A program made the position numbers and the translations under genes. From positions 248,001-312,000 of the forward strand of contig NZ_JAAGLT010000004.1 of the NCBI RefSeq assembly GCF_010548275.1: 64,000 bases of DNA, in the 5' to 3' direction. Source of the stretch: Streptomyces sp. SID12488 (GTDB lineage Bacteria > Actinomycetota > Actinomycetes > Streptomycetales > Streptomycetaceae). Below are positions 17,072-24,398 of the stretch, one piece after another. The first letter of the stretch is position 1, and every line of letters starts with the position of its first letter. The notes below the pieces were generated by a model. That model saw nothing but the letters and a program-made list of their open reading frames with translations, ran no database searches and was not told where the DNA came from.

Positions 17072-20000
17072 ATGGGGCGTCCCGAGAGACCTGTGGACCC
17101 GCAGGCCGGTCCGGTGCAGCGGTTCGCCCATGAGCTGCGGGAGCTGCGGCGGACGGCGGGCGGACCCTCGTACCGGCTGATGGCCGAGGCGGCCGGGTTC
17201 TCCGCGGCGACCCTGTCCGAGGCGGCGCGCGGGGAGCGGCTGCCGTCGCTCGCGGTGGTCCAGGGGTATGTCCGGGCGTGCGGGGGCGACCCGGGTGAGT
17301 GGGAGTCGCGCTGGAAGGATGCCGAGGGCGAGGTCGCGTCCGCCGCCCGCGGCGACGACGGGGACACCGCGGCGCCGTACCGGGGGCTGGCCCCCTTCGA
17401 CGAGGGCGACCGGGAGCTGTTCTTCGGGCGGGACGGACTGGTCGGCGAGCTGCTGCGGCTGGTCCGGGAGCACCGGTTCGCGGTGGTGTTCGGAGCGTCG
17501 GGCAGCGGGAAGTCCTCGCTGCTGCGGGCCGGGCTGATACCCCGCCTCCAGCAGGAGTGCGGCCCTGCCGTGCTGCGGGTGATCACGCCCGGCGAGCGGC
17601 CCGCCGAGACGTACGGACACCTGCTGGTCCCGAAGGACGACGACCCGGAGAGCTGGGTGGTCGTCGACCAGTTCGAGGAGGTCTTCACGCTGTGCCACGA
17701 CCGCGCCGAGCGGGCCCGGTTCGTCGACCTCCTGCTGGCCGCCCGGAACCCGGACAACCGGCTGCGGGTACTCGTGTCCGTACGGGCCGACTTCTACGCC
17801 CGCTGCGCCGAGCACCGGGAGCTGGCGGACGCGCTCGGCGGGGCCGGGCTGCTGGTCGGGGCGATGACGGCGGACGAACTGCGGGAGGCGGTGACCCGGC
17901 CGGCGGCGGCCGTCGGGCTGCTGGTCGAGCGCGAACTGACCGCACGGATCGTCGAGGAGGTACTGGACCGGCCGGGCGCGCTGCCGATGCTGTCGCACGT
18001 GCTGCTGGAGATCTGGCGGCGGCGCCGGGGCCGGCTGCTGACCCTGGCCGCGTACGAGGCGGCGGGCGGGGTGCGCGGGGCGATCGCGGCGAGTGCCGAG
18101 GAGGTGTACGGGCAGCTCACCCCCGCCCAGGCGCGCAGCGCCCGGCAGTTGCTGCTGCGGATGGTCGAGCCGGGGCAGGGCAGCGCGGACACCCGGCGCC
18201 CGCTGACCCGCGCCGAACTGGCCGAGTCGGCGACCGACCACCACGTGCCCGTGGTGGTGGAACGGCTGGCCCGCGCCCGCCTGCTGACCGTCGACGAGGA
18301 CGGCGTACAGCTCGCGCACGAGGCGCTGATCACCTGCTGGCCGAGGCTGCGCGACTGGATCGAGGCGGACCGGGAGTGGCTGAGCCACCATCGGCGGCTG
18401 GCCGAGGAGACCCGGCTCTGGCTGGAGAACGACCGCGACCCGGGCGCGCTGGTCCGGGGCAGCAGGCTGGCCCGCGCCGAGGAACTGTTCGCCGGTGAAC
18501 CGGACGGGGAACAGGGCCGGCTGACCCCGCCCGAGCGGGAGTTCCTCGACACCGCGCTGGCGGCCCGCGTCGCGGAGTCCAGGGCCGCCACCCGCGCGAC
18601 CCGGCGCTCCCGGGTCCTGGTCGCCGCGCTGTCCGCCGTACTGGCGGTGGCCCTGATGGGTGGCCTGACCGCCTGGCACCTGAGCGCCGACAACGCCCGT
18701 CACCACACCGACCTCGCCGCGCGCCGGGTCGCGGACCTCGCCGACGCGATGCGGACGACCGACCCGCGCACCGCGATGCTGCTGAGCGTCGCGGCCTGGC
18801 GCATCTCCCCGTTGCCCGAGGCCCGCCGGGCGCTGCTCGGCTCCCTCGCCCAGCCGGAACACGCCGTCTTCACCGACCCGGCACCGGGCGACGGCCCGGC
18901 CCGTTTCCTCGCCGACTCCGGCCGTACGCTCCTCAGCGTCGACGGCCGCATCTGGCGGACCTGGAACGTGGCCGGCACCCGCCCGATCGCCTCCGGACGG
19001 CTCCCGGCGGGTGAGGTGGTCGCGGCCGGCCCCGACGCCCGGGTCCTCGCGGTCGCCGGGGACGACGGCATCCGCCTGTGGGACACGGCCACCGCCCGCT
19101 GGACCGGCGAGCGGAGTCCTCTCCCCTTCACCTCCGTCACCCACATCGCGGCGGGCGCCTACCTCGTCGGCGACATCGACGACGACCGGGTACGCGTGCG
19201 GTCCGTCACCGACGGCAGGGTGCTGTTCGAGGAACGGGTGGCGGGCGGCGGCCTGGTCACCCCGGCCGTGAGCGCCGACGGCCGCCTGGTCGCCGTCTGC
19301 CCGGAGGGCGGGTCCCCGCAGGTCTGGGACATCGCCCGCCACCGCGCCCTGCCCGGCGCCTGGGACCGGACCCGCGGCCTGTGCGACGAGGCGGCGGCGA
19401 CGGCTCTGGTGTTCGGCTCCGTCGGCGGCGACCGGCTCGCCGCGCTCTCCGAGTCAGGCGTGACGGTCTGGGACACCGCGTCCGGCCGTGAGGTCGCCCA
19501 CCTCGCCGAACCGGGCGCGCAGCGGGCCGCGTTCACCCCGGACGGCGCCTTCCTCGCGACCGCCGGCGGCGCCGAGATCCGGGTGTGGCGACTGTCCGAC
19601 CCGGCGGCCCCCGTGTTCCGGCACCCCCTCAGCAACCAGCATCTGTACGGGATTTCCTGGGACCCGACCCGCCCGACCACCCTGCGCTACCTCGAAGGCG
19701 GCGCCGTCCACTGCCTGGAACTGGGCATGGCGGTCACCCCCGACTGGCGCGCGGACCCCCTCACAGCGGTACGTGTGAGCCCGGACGCCCGTACGTACGC
19801 CACCGCCCGACTCGTCGACGGCCGCTACCGTTTCGAACTCCGGGCCACCTCCGACAGCCGCCTCCTGCGCACCCTCCCCGCCCCGCCGCCGCCCGTCTCG
19901 GCCGACCCCGCAGAGCCGGTGATCCCGGAGAACATGGTGGCCCTGCTCGCGTTCAGCCCCGATGGCCACGCGCTCTCGTACGGTGTCTCGGCGCCCGGCA

Positions 20001-20830
20001 GGGAGGCGGCCCCGCAACGCTTCACGGTCTGGGACACGGCCCGGGACCGGCCCCGCGCGGCCCTGGACCTCGCGACCCCCGAATCCACCGCCCCGGTGGT
20101 CGCCCTGGCCCTGGGGCCCGGCGGCTCCACCCTGTACGCGGCCCGGCTGCCGGTCCTGGGCGACGTGACCGACGAGGCGTGGGACACCGCAACCGGCCAC
20201 CGAACCACCGTCCTCACCGGGCTCGGCAGCACCCACCTGGCCGTGCGCCCCGACGGCCGCCTCCTCGTCGGTGACAACCGCACCGCCCCACTGCCCTCCG
20301 GGAAGGCCGGGGGGAAGGGCCTCGTCCAGGGCGAACAGATCGGCGCCCTCGCCTTCGCCGCCGACGGCTCACGTCTCGCCGCGGGCGACCTGACCGGCCG
20401 AGTGGCCCTGTGGGACGGGGAGTTGAGCGACCGTACGGGCATCCTGCGCAACGTCTTCCCCGCTCCCCTGGGTGAGGAGGCGGAGGCGGTGAGCGCGCTG
20501 GCCGTCAGCCCCGACGGCGCCACCCTGGCCGTCGGGGGCGGCGCCGGCACCCTCCAGCTCTGGGACATCGCCACCCAACAGCCCCTGGGCGGCCCGCTGA
20601 CCACACCGGGCGAGCCGATCGACACCCTCGCCTTCAGCGCCGACAGCGGCACCCTGTTGGCGGGTAGCGCCCATGTCCCGCTCCAGCGGTACGCCGTCGA
20701 CCCGGAACGGGCGGTCACCCTGGTGTGCGCCCGGGCGAGCGCGGGGGCGCCCACCGGGGCGGACCTCTCGCGGGAGCAGTGGCGGACGTACGTACCGGAG
20801 GTGAAGTACCGCCGGGTGTGCGTCAGTTGA
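17072..20830 (+). CDS. HTH-nSTAND1 NTPase-WD40 protein (copy 1)
   Basis: 1252 aa from ATG 17072, chosen because GGGTGGAG lies just upstream and the N-terminus MGRPERPVDPQAGPVQRF aligns with the second copy at 27950. The order is: XRE-like HTH (about 15-75); linker APYRGLAPF; nSTAND1 NTPase with Walker A GASGSGKS at 141-148 and Walker B-type VVVDQFEEVFTLC near 195; helical region; one membrane helix (VLVAALSAVLAVALMGGL, about 513-530); C-terminal degenerate WD40 propeller(s). STAND ATPases act as ligand-triggered switches, many in antiviral or conflict systems. No toxic effector domain is visible. It ends 1 bp from the convergent GH64 gene. Confidence 0.88.
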   Translation: MGRPERPVDPQAGPVQRFAHELRELRRTAGGPSYRLMAEAAGFSAATLSEAARGERLPSLAVVQGYVRACGGDPGEWESRWKDAEGEVASAARGDDGDTAAPYRGLAPFDEGDRELFFGRDGLVGELLRLVREHRFAVVFGASGSGKSSLLRAGLIPRLQQECGPAVLRVITPGERPAETYGHLLVPKDDDPESWVVVDQFEEVFTLCHDRAERARFVDLLLAARNPDNRLRVLVSVRADFYARCAEHRELADALGGAGLLVGAMTADELREAVTRPAAAVGLLVERELTARIVEEVLDRPGALPMLSHVLLEIWRRRRGRLLTLAAYEAAGGVRGAIAASAEEVYGQLTPAQARSARQLLLRMVEPGQGSADTRRPLTRAELAESATDHHVPVVVERLARARLLTVDEDGVQLAHEALITCWPRLRDWIEADREWLSHHRRLAEETRLWLENDRDPGALVRGSRLARAEELFAGEPDGEQGRLTPPEREFLDTALAARVAESRAATRATRRSRVLVAALSAVLAVALMGGLTAWHLSADNARHHTDLAARRVADLADAMRTTDPRTAMLLSVAAWRISPLPEARRALLGSLAQPEHAVFTDPAPGDGPARFLADSGRTLLSVDGRIWRTWNVAGTRPIASGRLPAGEVVAAGPDARVLAVAGDDGIRLWDTATARWTGERSPLPFTSVTHIAAGAYLVGDIDDDRVRVRSVTDGRVLFEERVAGGGLVTPAVSADGRLVAVCPEGGSPQVWDIARHRALPGAWDRTRGLCDEAAATALVFGSVGGDRLAALSESGVTVWDTASGREVAHLAEPGAQRAAFTPDGAFLATAGGAEIRVWRLSDPAAPVFRHPLSNQHLYGISWDPTRPTTLRYLEGGAVHCLELGMAVTPDWRADPLTAVRVSPDARTYATARLVDGRYRFELRATSDSRLLRTLPAPPPPVSADPAEPVIPENMVALLAFSPDGHALSYGVSAPGREAAPQRFTVWDTARDRPRAALDLATPESTAPVVALALGPGGSTLYAARLPVLGDVTDEAWDTATGHRTTVLTGLGSTHLAVRPDGRLLVGDNRTAPLPSGKAGGKGLVQGEQIGALAFAADGSRLAAGDLTGRVALWDGELSDRTGILRNVFPAPLGEEAEAVSALAVSPDGATLAVGGGAGTLQLWDIATQQPLGGPLTTPGEPIDTLAFSADSGTLLAGSAHVPLQRYAVDPERAVTLVCARASAGAPTGADLSREQWRTYVPEVKYRRVCVS

Positions 20831-20831
20831 A

Positions 20832-22067
20832 TCAGTTGAACGGGTCGAGCGTGATGTACGCCGTCTGCGGGGAGCCGTCGTTGACCAGCGACTCGTGGTT
20901 GCCGACGTCGTCGAAGGCGAAGGCGTACGCCTTGCCGTCGGCCATCTGGGCGTGGATCTTCCGGGCGTAGTGGTTGGTCACCGCGTCCTGGTAGAAACCT
21001 GCCGAACTCGTGTCGGGCTGGCTGGAGTTGGTCAGAAGCGTGGAACGGTTGTAACCGGCGCACAGGGTGCGGGAGATCGGGCCGCGCACCAGGTCGTTCG
21101 GCGCGTCCAGGAACTTGTGGCAGCCGAAGATGCTGTCGGCGTCCGGCTTCTGGAAGGTGGTGACGACGGCACCGGAGCTGTTGGTGAAGTTCATGACGTT
21201 GCCGGAGACCCTGCCGTAGTACTTGGTGGCCGGCTGGTCGGCGAACGGTGTCACCGTGAGGGTCGAGCCCGCGTATTTGCTCCACACGCGGTTGACGTAG
21301 TCGTCCATGACAGTGCTCGGCAGGGCGCCGGACTCGATGCCGTGACCGGGCGAGAGGGCGCGCAGGATCGTGCCGTCGGACCGGGTCCGGACGAGGTTGG
21401 CCCACCCGCCGGGCTGACCCTTCAGGGCGTTGTAGAACCCGGCGTAGCCGCCCGCCTTCAGATGGCCGGTGTTCTTCACGGCACCCGAGGTGTTCTTGAC
21501 GCCGACCGCGTACGGGGCCGAGAACATGTCCACCTGCGTGCTGTTGAGCCACAGGCCGGCGTCGTTCAGCGTGTACTCGGTCCAGTTGAAGAGGATGTTC
21601 GCGTTGGGGTCGGAGGGGTTCTGCACGGCCGGCTGCACGAGACCGCCGGTGGTCAGCTTGAAGACCAGCTTCTGGCCGTAGGAGAAGTAGACGCGGCCGG
21701 AGAACTTCGGCATCCGGAGCGTCATCGACTGTCCGTCGGCCGGTCCGGCGATCGAGGCGTCGGGCGCGGGGGTCGGGGGGTTGCCGCCGACTGGCCAGGC
21801 GTGGAACGTGCCGCTCGCGTCGGCCCAGCCCTGCTGACCGGTCGAGAGCAGGGTCCCGATGTTGTAGACGTAGATCTGGTCGCCGCGCCCGGAGTTGTTC
21901 TTGAACTCGAGCGGGATGGTGGTGGGCACGGCTGCTTCGGCGCGGGAGGACGCCGGGCCCGCGACCGTGAGCCCCACGCCGACGGCCCCGGCGGCGACCA
22001 GGGGCACCAGCACCTTCCGTATCCGCCTGGCCTTCAGAACCCGCCGCACTTTCCGTTTGGCAAACAC
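20832..22067 (-). CDS. GH64-family secreted beta-1,3-glucanase
   Basis: 411 aa from GTG 22067 with GAGGAGG seven bases upstream. It has a basic N-terminus and a long signal peptide (VLVPLVAAGAVGVGLTVAGP, cleavage near EAA). The mature protein (TIPLEFKNNSGRGDQIYVYN onward) matches the laminaripentaose-producing glucanase/thaumatin-like fold of GH64, including YFSYGQKLVFKL and a GCHKFLDAPND segment. It probably attacks fungal or plant callose-type glucan outside the cell. Two palindromes upstream resemble sugar-responsive operators, one like a CebR box and one like a DasR site core. Confidence 0.9.
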   Translation of the reverse strand: MFAKRKVRRVLKARRIRKVLVPLVAAGAVGVGLTVAGPASSRAEAAVPTTIPLEFKNNSGRGDQIYVYNIGTLLSTGQQGWADASGTFHAWPVGGNPPTPAPDASIAGPADGQSMTLRMPKFSGRVYFSYGQKLVFKLTTGGLVQPAVQNPSDPNANILFNWTEYTLNDAGLWLNSTQVDMFSAPYAVGVKNTSGAVKNTGHLKAGGYAGFYNALKGQPGGWANLVRTRSDGTILRALSPGHGIESGALPSTVMDDYVNRVWSKYAGSTLTVTPFADQPATKYYGRVSGNVMNFTNSSGAVVTTFQKPDADSIFGCHKFLDAPNDLVRGPISRTLCAGYNRSTLLTNSSQPDTSSAGFYQDAVTNHYARKIHAQMADGKAYAFAFDDVGNHESLVNDGSPQTAYITLDPFN

Positions 22068-22103
22068 GTTGGTCCTCCTCGTGTCGCTTGCTCGTCGCTT
22101 TTC

Positions 22104-22117
22104 TGAGAGCGCTCTCA
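22104..22117. promoter_or_regulatory. LacI-type palindrome TGAGAGCGCTCTCA (CebR-box-like)
   Basis: A perfect 14-bp palindrome 37 bp upstream of the glucanase GTG. It differs from the CebR consensus TGGGAGCGCTCCCA at one position per half site. A LacI-family repressor sensing glucan oligosaccharides is a plausible binder. Confidence 0.75.
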
Positions 22118-22145
22118 GGCTGCTCTCGTGAGCGGGACACGTCAA

Positions 22146-22155
22146 GGTCTAGACC
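22146..22155. promoter_or_regulatory. GGTCTAGACC palindrome, DasR-site-like core
   Basis: The 10-bp centre is identical to the core of the DasR responsive element (ACTGGTCTAGACCACT), but the flanks differ. A further ACTGGTC half-site follows at 22159. It lies between the GH64 gene and the divergent membrane protein gene. Confidence 0.45.
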
Positions 22156-22190
22156 AAGACTGGTCACTTGCCACTCCGGAAACTTGCCTC

Positions 22191-22205
22191 TTTCCGCACT
22201 GGAAA
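22191..22205. promoter_or_regulatory. Inverted repeat TTTCC-N5-GGAAA ahead of the winged-helix pair
   Basis: TTTCCGCACTGGAAA is a perfect inverted repeat 21 bp before the start at 22227. Further GGAAA (22178) and TTTCC (22219) copies surround it. It is a likely binding site for the winged-helix regulator encoded second in this operon. Confidence 0.5.
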
Positions 22206-22226
22206 CTATCGGCTACTCTTTCCGTC

Positions 22227-22718
22227 ATGGAAAACAACGGGGTACGACTCACGCCGGAGCAGGCTCGTTCCGCACTGGCAGACACCGAGCAGGTGCGGGC
22301 CTCCGCCGCGGCACTGTCAGCCACACCATGGCCGACCTGGTTCTTCGTCGCGCTCACGCTCTACGTCGCCGCGCTTCCGATCGTCTACGGAGGCATGATG
22401 GCCGACTCGGACTGGCTGCTGCCGGGCCCCGCCTGGATGGGCGTCATGCTGGCGATCACCGCGGTGTACGGGGCGCTCTACGCCGTCGCGGCCAAGGGCT
22501 GGCGCAACAGGACCGGGGTGGCACTGCGGCTGGACGTGCTGCCGAAGCGGGCGAGCGTTCCGCTCGTGGTCTGCCTGCCCGTGCTGCTGGTGGGGGCGGC
22601 GCTCGCGTTCCGGGCCACGGGACGGCCGGAGTGGTTGATCGGGGCCTCGCTGATCAGTGCAGCCTTGTCCATTGGCTTCCACCTGGCCTTCGTCCGGCTG
22701 CACCGGAAGACCGCGTGA
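22227..22718 (+). CDS. Four-helix membrane protein paired with a winged-helix regulator
   Basis: 163 aa from ATG 22227. A short cytoplasmic N-terminus is followed by four hydrophobic segments (TWFFVALTLYVAALPIVYGG, WMGVMLAITAVYGALYAVAA, ASVPLVVCLPVLLVGAALAF, LIGASLISAALSIGFHLAF). No enzymatic motif is visible. Its stop overlaps the start of the next gene as GTGA, so the two are translationally coupled. Membrane-protein/wHTH pairs of this kind are common in actinobacteria; the membrane protein may modulate the regulator. Confidence 0.8.
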   Translation: MENNGVRLTPEQARSALADTEQVRASAAALSATPWPTWFFVALTLYVAALPIVYGGMMADSDWLLPGPAWMGVMLAITAVYGALYAVAAKGWRNRTGVALRLDVLPKRASVPLVVCLPVLLVGAALAFRATGRPEWLIGASLISAALSIGFHLAFVRLHRKTA

Positions 22719-23035
22719 GTGCCGAGGCCGACGACGGGCTGGAGGGTTTCGACACCACCATCCACGCCCCGAACCGGCTGCGAGTCTGCGCCCTGCTGGA
22801 CACCGCGGGCGAGGCGGAGTTCGGCCTGGTCCAGAAGCGGCTCGACCTGTCCGCCTCCGTGCTGAGCAAGCATGTCACCGTGCTGATGGACGTCGGCTAC
22901 GTCGAGCAGCGCAAGGCCGTCCGCGACACCCGGCAGCGCGTGTGGCTCCGCCTGACCGGGCGGGGCCGGGATGCCTATCGGGGGCACTTGGCGGCACTGC
23001 GGGCGATTGTGGGGCCGTCCGATCCGGGGCTCTAG
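22715..23035 (+). CDS. Winged-helix transcriptional regulator (MarR/ArsR-like, about 106 aa)
   Basis: 106 aa from GTG 22715, overlapping the previous stop by 4 bp. It is a single winged helix-turn-helix domain: FDTTIHAPNRLRVCALLDT, FGLVQKRLDLSASVLSKHVT, YVEQRKAVRDTRQRVWLRLT. Small proteins of this type usually repress their own operon and the partner membrane-protein gene. The GGAAA/TTTCC inverted repeat upstream is the likely target. Confidence 0.87.
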   Translation: MSAEADDGLEGFDTTIHAPNRLRVCALLDTAGEAEFGLVQKRLDLSASVLSKHVTVLMDVGYVEQRKAVRDTRQRVWLRLTGRGRDAYRGHLAALRAIVGPSDPGL

Positions 23036-23071
23036 CCGACGGTTCCAGCCCGTGTTCTCCGAGTTCTCCTC

Positions 23072-23260
23072 AAGGAGGCTGTGCCGCTCCGCCAGCCGGC
23101 TGATGGCGGTGAGGCGGCACACCGCGTAGTCGTGTCCGACGGGTGCGCGCCAGTCGAGTTCGTCGAGTTCGTCGAGCGCGTCGAGGAACCCGTGGGCGTA
23201 GTCGGCGAGGCCTTCGCGGTGCAGCTGCCGGGGGACGAGCCCAGGGCTGCCGGCCGCGAT
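23072..23260 (-). pseudogene. Truncated remnant of the hypothetical family seen at 29535-29846
   Basis: The reverse strand encodes PGLVPRQLHREGLADYAHGF and HDYAVCRLTAIS, almost identical over about 60 residues to the intact gene at 29535-29846. The first about 40 residues of the family are missing: the frame begins at an unrelated MFGMGEFPSW. The 3' end runs on without a stop into sequence antisense to the winged-helix gene. A DEL duplication (DELDELDW against DELDW) marks microrepeat slippage. It is best read as a decayed copy. Confidence 0.6.
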
Positions 23261-23417
23261 CCATGACGGAAATTCACCCATGCCGAACAACCGACCACTT
23301 CCCGGTAGGCGGGCAGCCTCTGAATTCGGGTGAGGCCGAAAGGTGAGGCGTCATTCCTTTGGCAGTCCTAGATTCGATGAAGTCAACCGACGGAGTCTCT
23401 TCGAGGAGTGTTTCACT

Positions 23418-23975
23418 ATGATCGAAAACCACGGCGCGAGCCGTCGGACATGGGTGCGCAGCATGGTGGCGGCCGCCACCGGTCTCTCGGCCGTCCTCAC
23501 TATGGCCTGCACCGCCGATGCAGCGACACACAACCCCGGGACCCCCTTTGTCTCGCAGGCCAAGGCCCGGGGGCTCAGCACGGCTGAGGCGAAGACGGGC
23601 GGGACCCAGGTAGCGGCCGACAGGATCCGCACCGCTGACCAAGCCGCCCTGGCGCTCTCGCTGCAGGCCGGCAATTCCGTCGACAGCAAGAGGGCGAATG
23701 GTACCGCCGCCATAGCGGTCGCCTGCCCGTACAAATACTTCTGTGCTTACCCCGGACCGAATTTTACCGGTGATCCTATTCTCATGTACAACTGCCGCGA
23801 GTACGACATCCCGTTGACGTGGACGGGTATCGGATCGTGGATCAACAACCAGACCCCTGGAACTCGCGCGCAATTCAGGAGTTCCGACCACGTGACGCGC
23901 TGGAGGGATGCGGGTGCCTACGACACAGACGGCTCCGCCGACTGGTCCTGGGTCTATTGGGTGAAGCCCTGCTGA
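23418..23975 (+). CDS. Secreted peptidase inhibitor family I36-like protein
   Basis: 185 aa from ATG 23418 with GAGGAG upstream. The signal peptide (RSMVAAATGLSAVLTMACTADA) could alternatively be a lipobox (TMAC). The C-terminal domain ACPYKYFCAYPGPNFTG, YNCREYDI, GIGSWINNQTPG has the cysteine and Asn pattern of the I36/SMPI beta-gamma-crystallin-like metalloprotease inhibitors of Streptomyces. It could restrain secreted metalloproteases such as snapalysin or thermolysin-type enzymes. The gene is visibly less GC-rich than its neighbours, hinting at recent acquisition. Confidence 0.8.
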   Translation: MIENHGASRRTWVRSMVAAATGLSAVLTMACTADAATHNPGTPFVSQAKARGLSTAEAKTGGTQVAADRIRTADQAALALSLQAGNSVDSKRANGTAAIAVACPYKYFCAYPGPNFTGDPILMYNCREYDIPLTWTGIGSWINNQTPGTRAQFRSSDHVTRWRDAGAYDTDGSADWSWVYWVKPC

Positions 23976-24398
23976 GAAGCGACTGGGCCGTCGGCGACAC
24001 GGGGGCTCCCTGTCATCGGATGCTCCTCCCATGCCTTCCTGTCGTGTCGACGGCTCACCCGCAAGGGATGGGTCAGAGAGTGGGGCCGGGAAGACTCCGA
24101 GAATCCGGCAGCATGGCAGCCGACAAGGCATACAGGAACGGGCCTTGTCGGTAGTACCTGCTCGGTAGTACCTGCGGCGTCGGTATCCTCCGGGCCACGA
24201 TTCCGGAGGATACCGACGGTCACCCGGCTGCGACGAAGAGCCGTACGAGGAACGCAACTCCGTCGAACGGGGCGTCGACCGGCTCAGGCGTCGGGCGGTG
24301 AAGGTCTCTCATCTCACTCGGCTCAATGGCGCCTCGTGGCGCACCCACTCGCTACGACAGGTGGGCCATGTCTGCCATGATCGGCCGGACAACTCCGC
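23976..24398. other. Gene-free interval with hairpins and a direct repeat
   Basis: No coding region is supported between the I36 gene and the second nSTAND gene (convergent). The interval holds the structured cluster at 24121-24218 described separately. Confidence 0.6.
24121..24218. terminator. Two hairpins around a 12-bp direct repeat
   Basis: CGACAAGGC (24121-24129) pairs with 24142-24150, then CGGTAGTACCTG occurs at 24149-24160 and 24163-24174. Finally a perfect 16-bp stem, CGTCGGTATCCTCCGG (24178-24193) with 24203-24218, encloses a 9-nt loop. At least the last hairpin is a strong candidate terminator for the convergent genes; the repeat has no obvious role. Confidence 0.6.

Noticed and set aside
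16919..19342. 807-codon open frame antisense to the first nSTAND gene
   Set aside because: Low-complexity Gly/Arg/Gln product with no domain; the sense strand encodes a well-defined HTH-NTPase.
22146..22155. Calling a definite DasR site
   Set aside because: Only the 10-bp core matches; the flanks differ from the consensus, so it is listed at modest confidence only.
22478..23290. Full 270-codon reverse frame around the 23.1-kb remnant
   Set aside because: Only 60 codons match the family; the rest is antisense to the winged-helix operon, so a remnant is the better reading.
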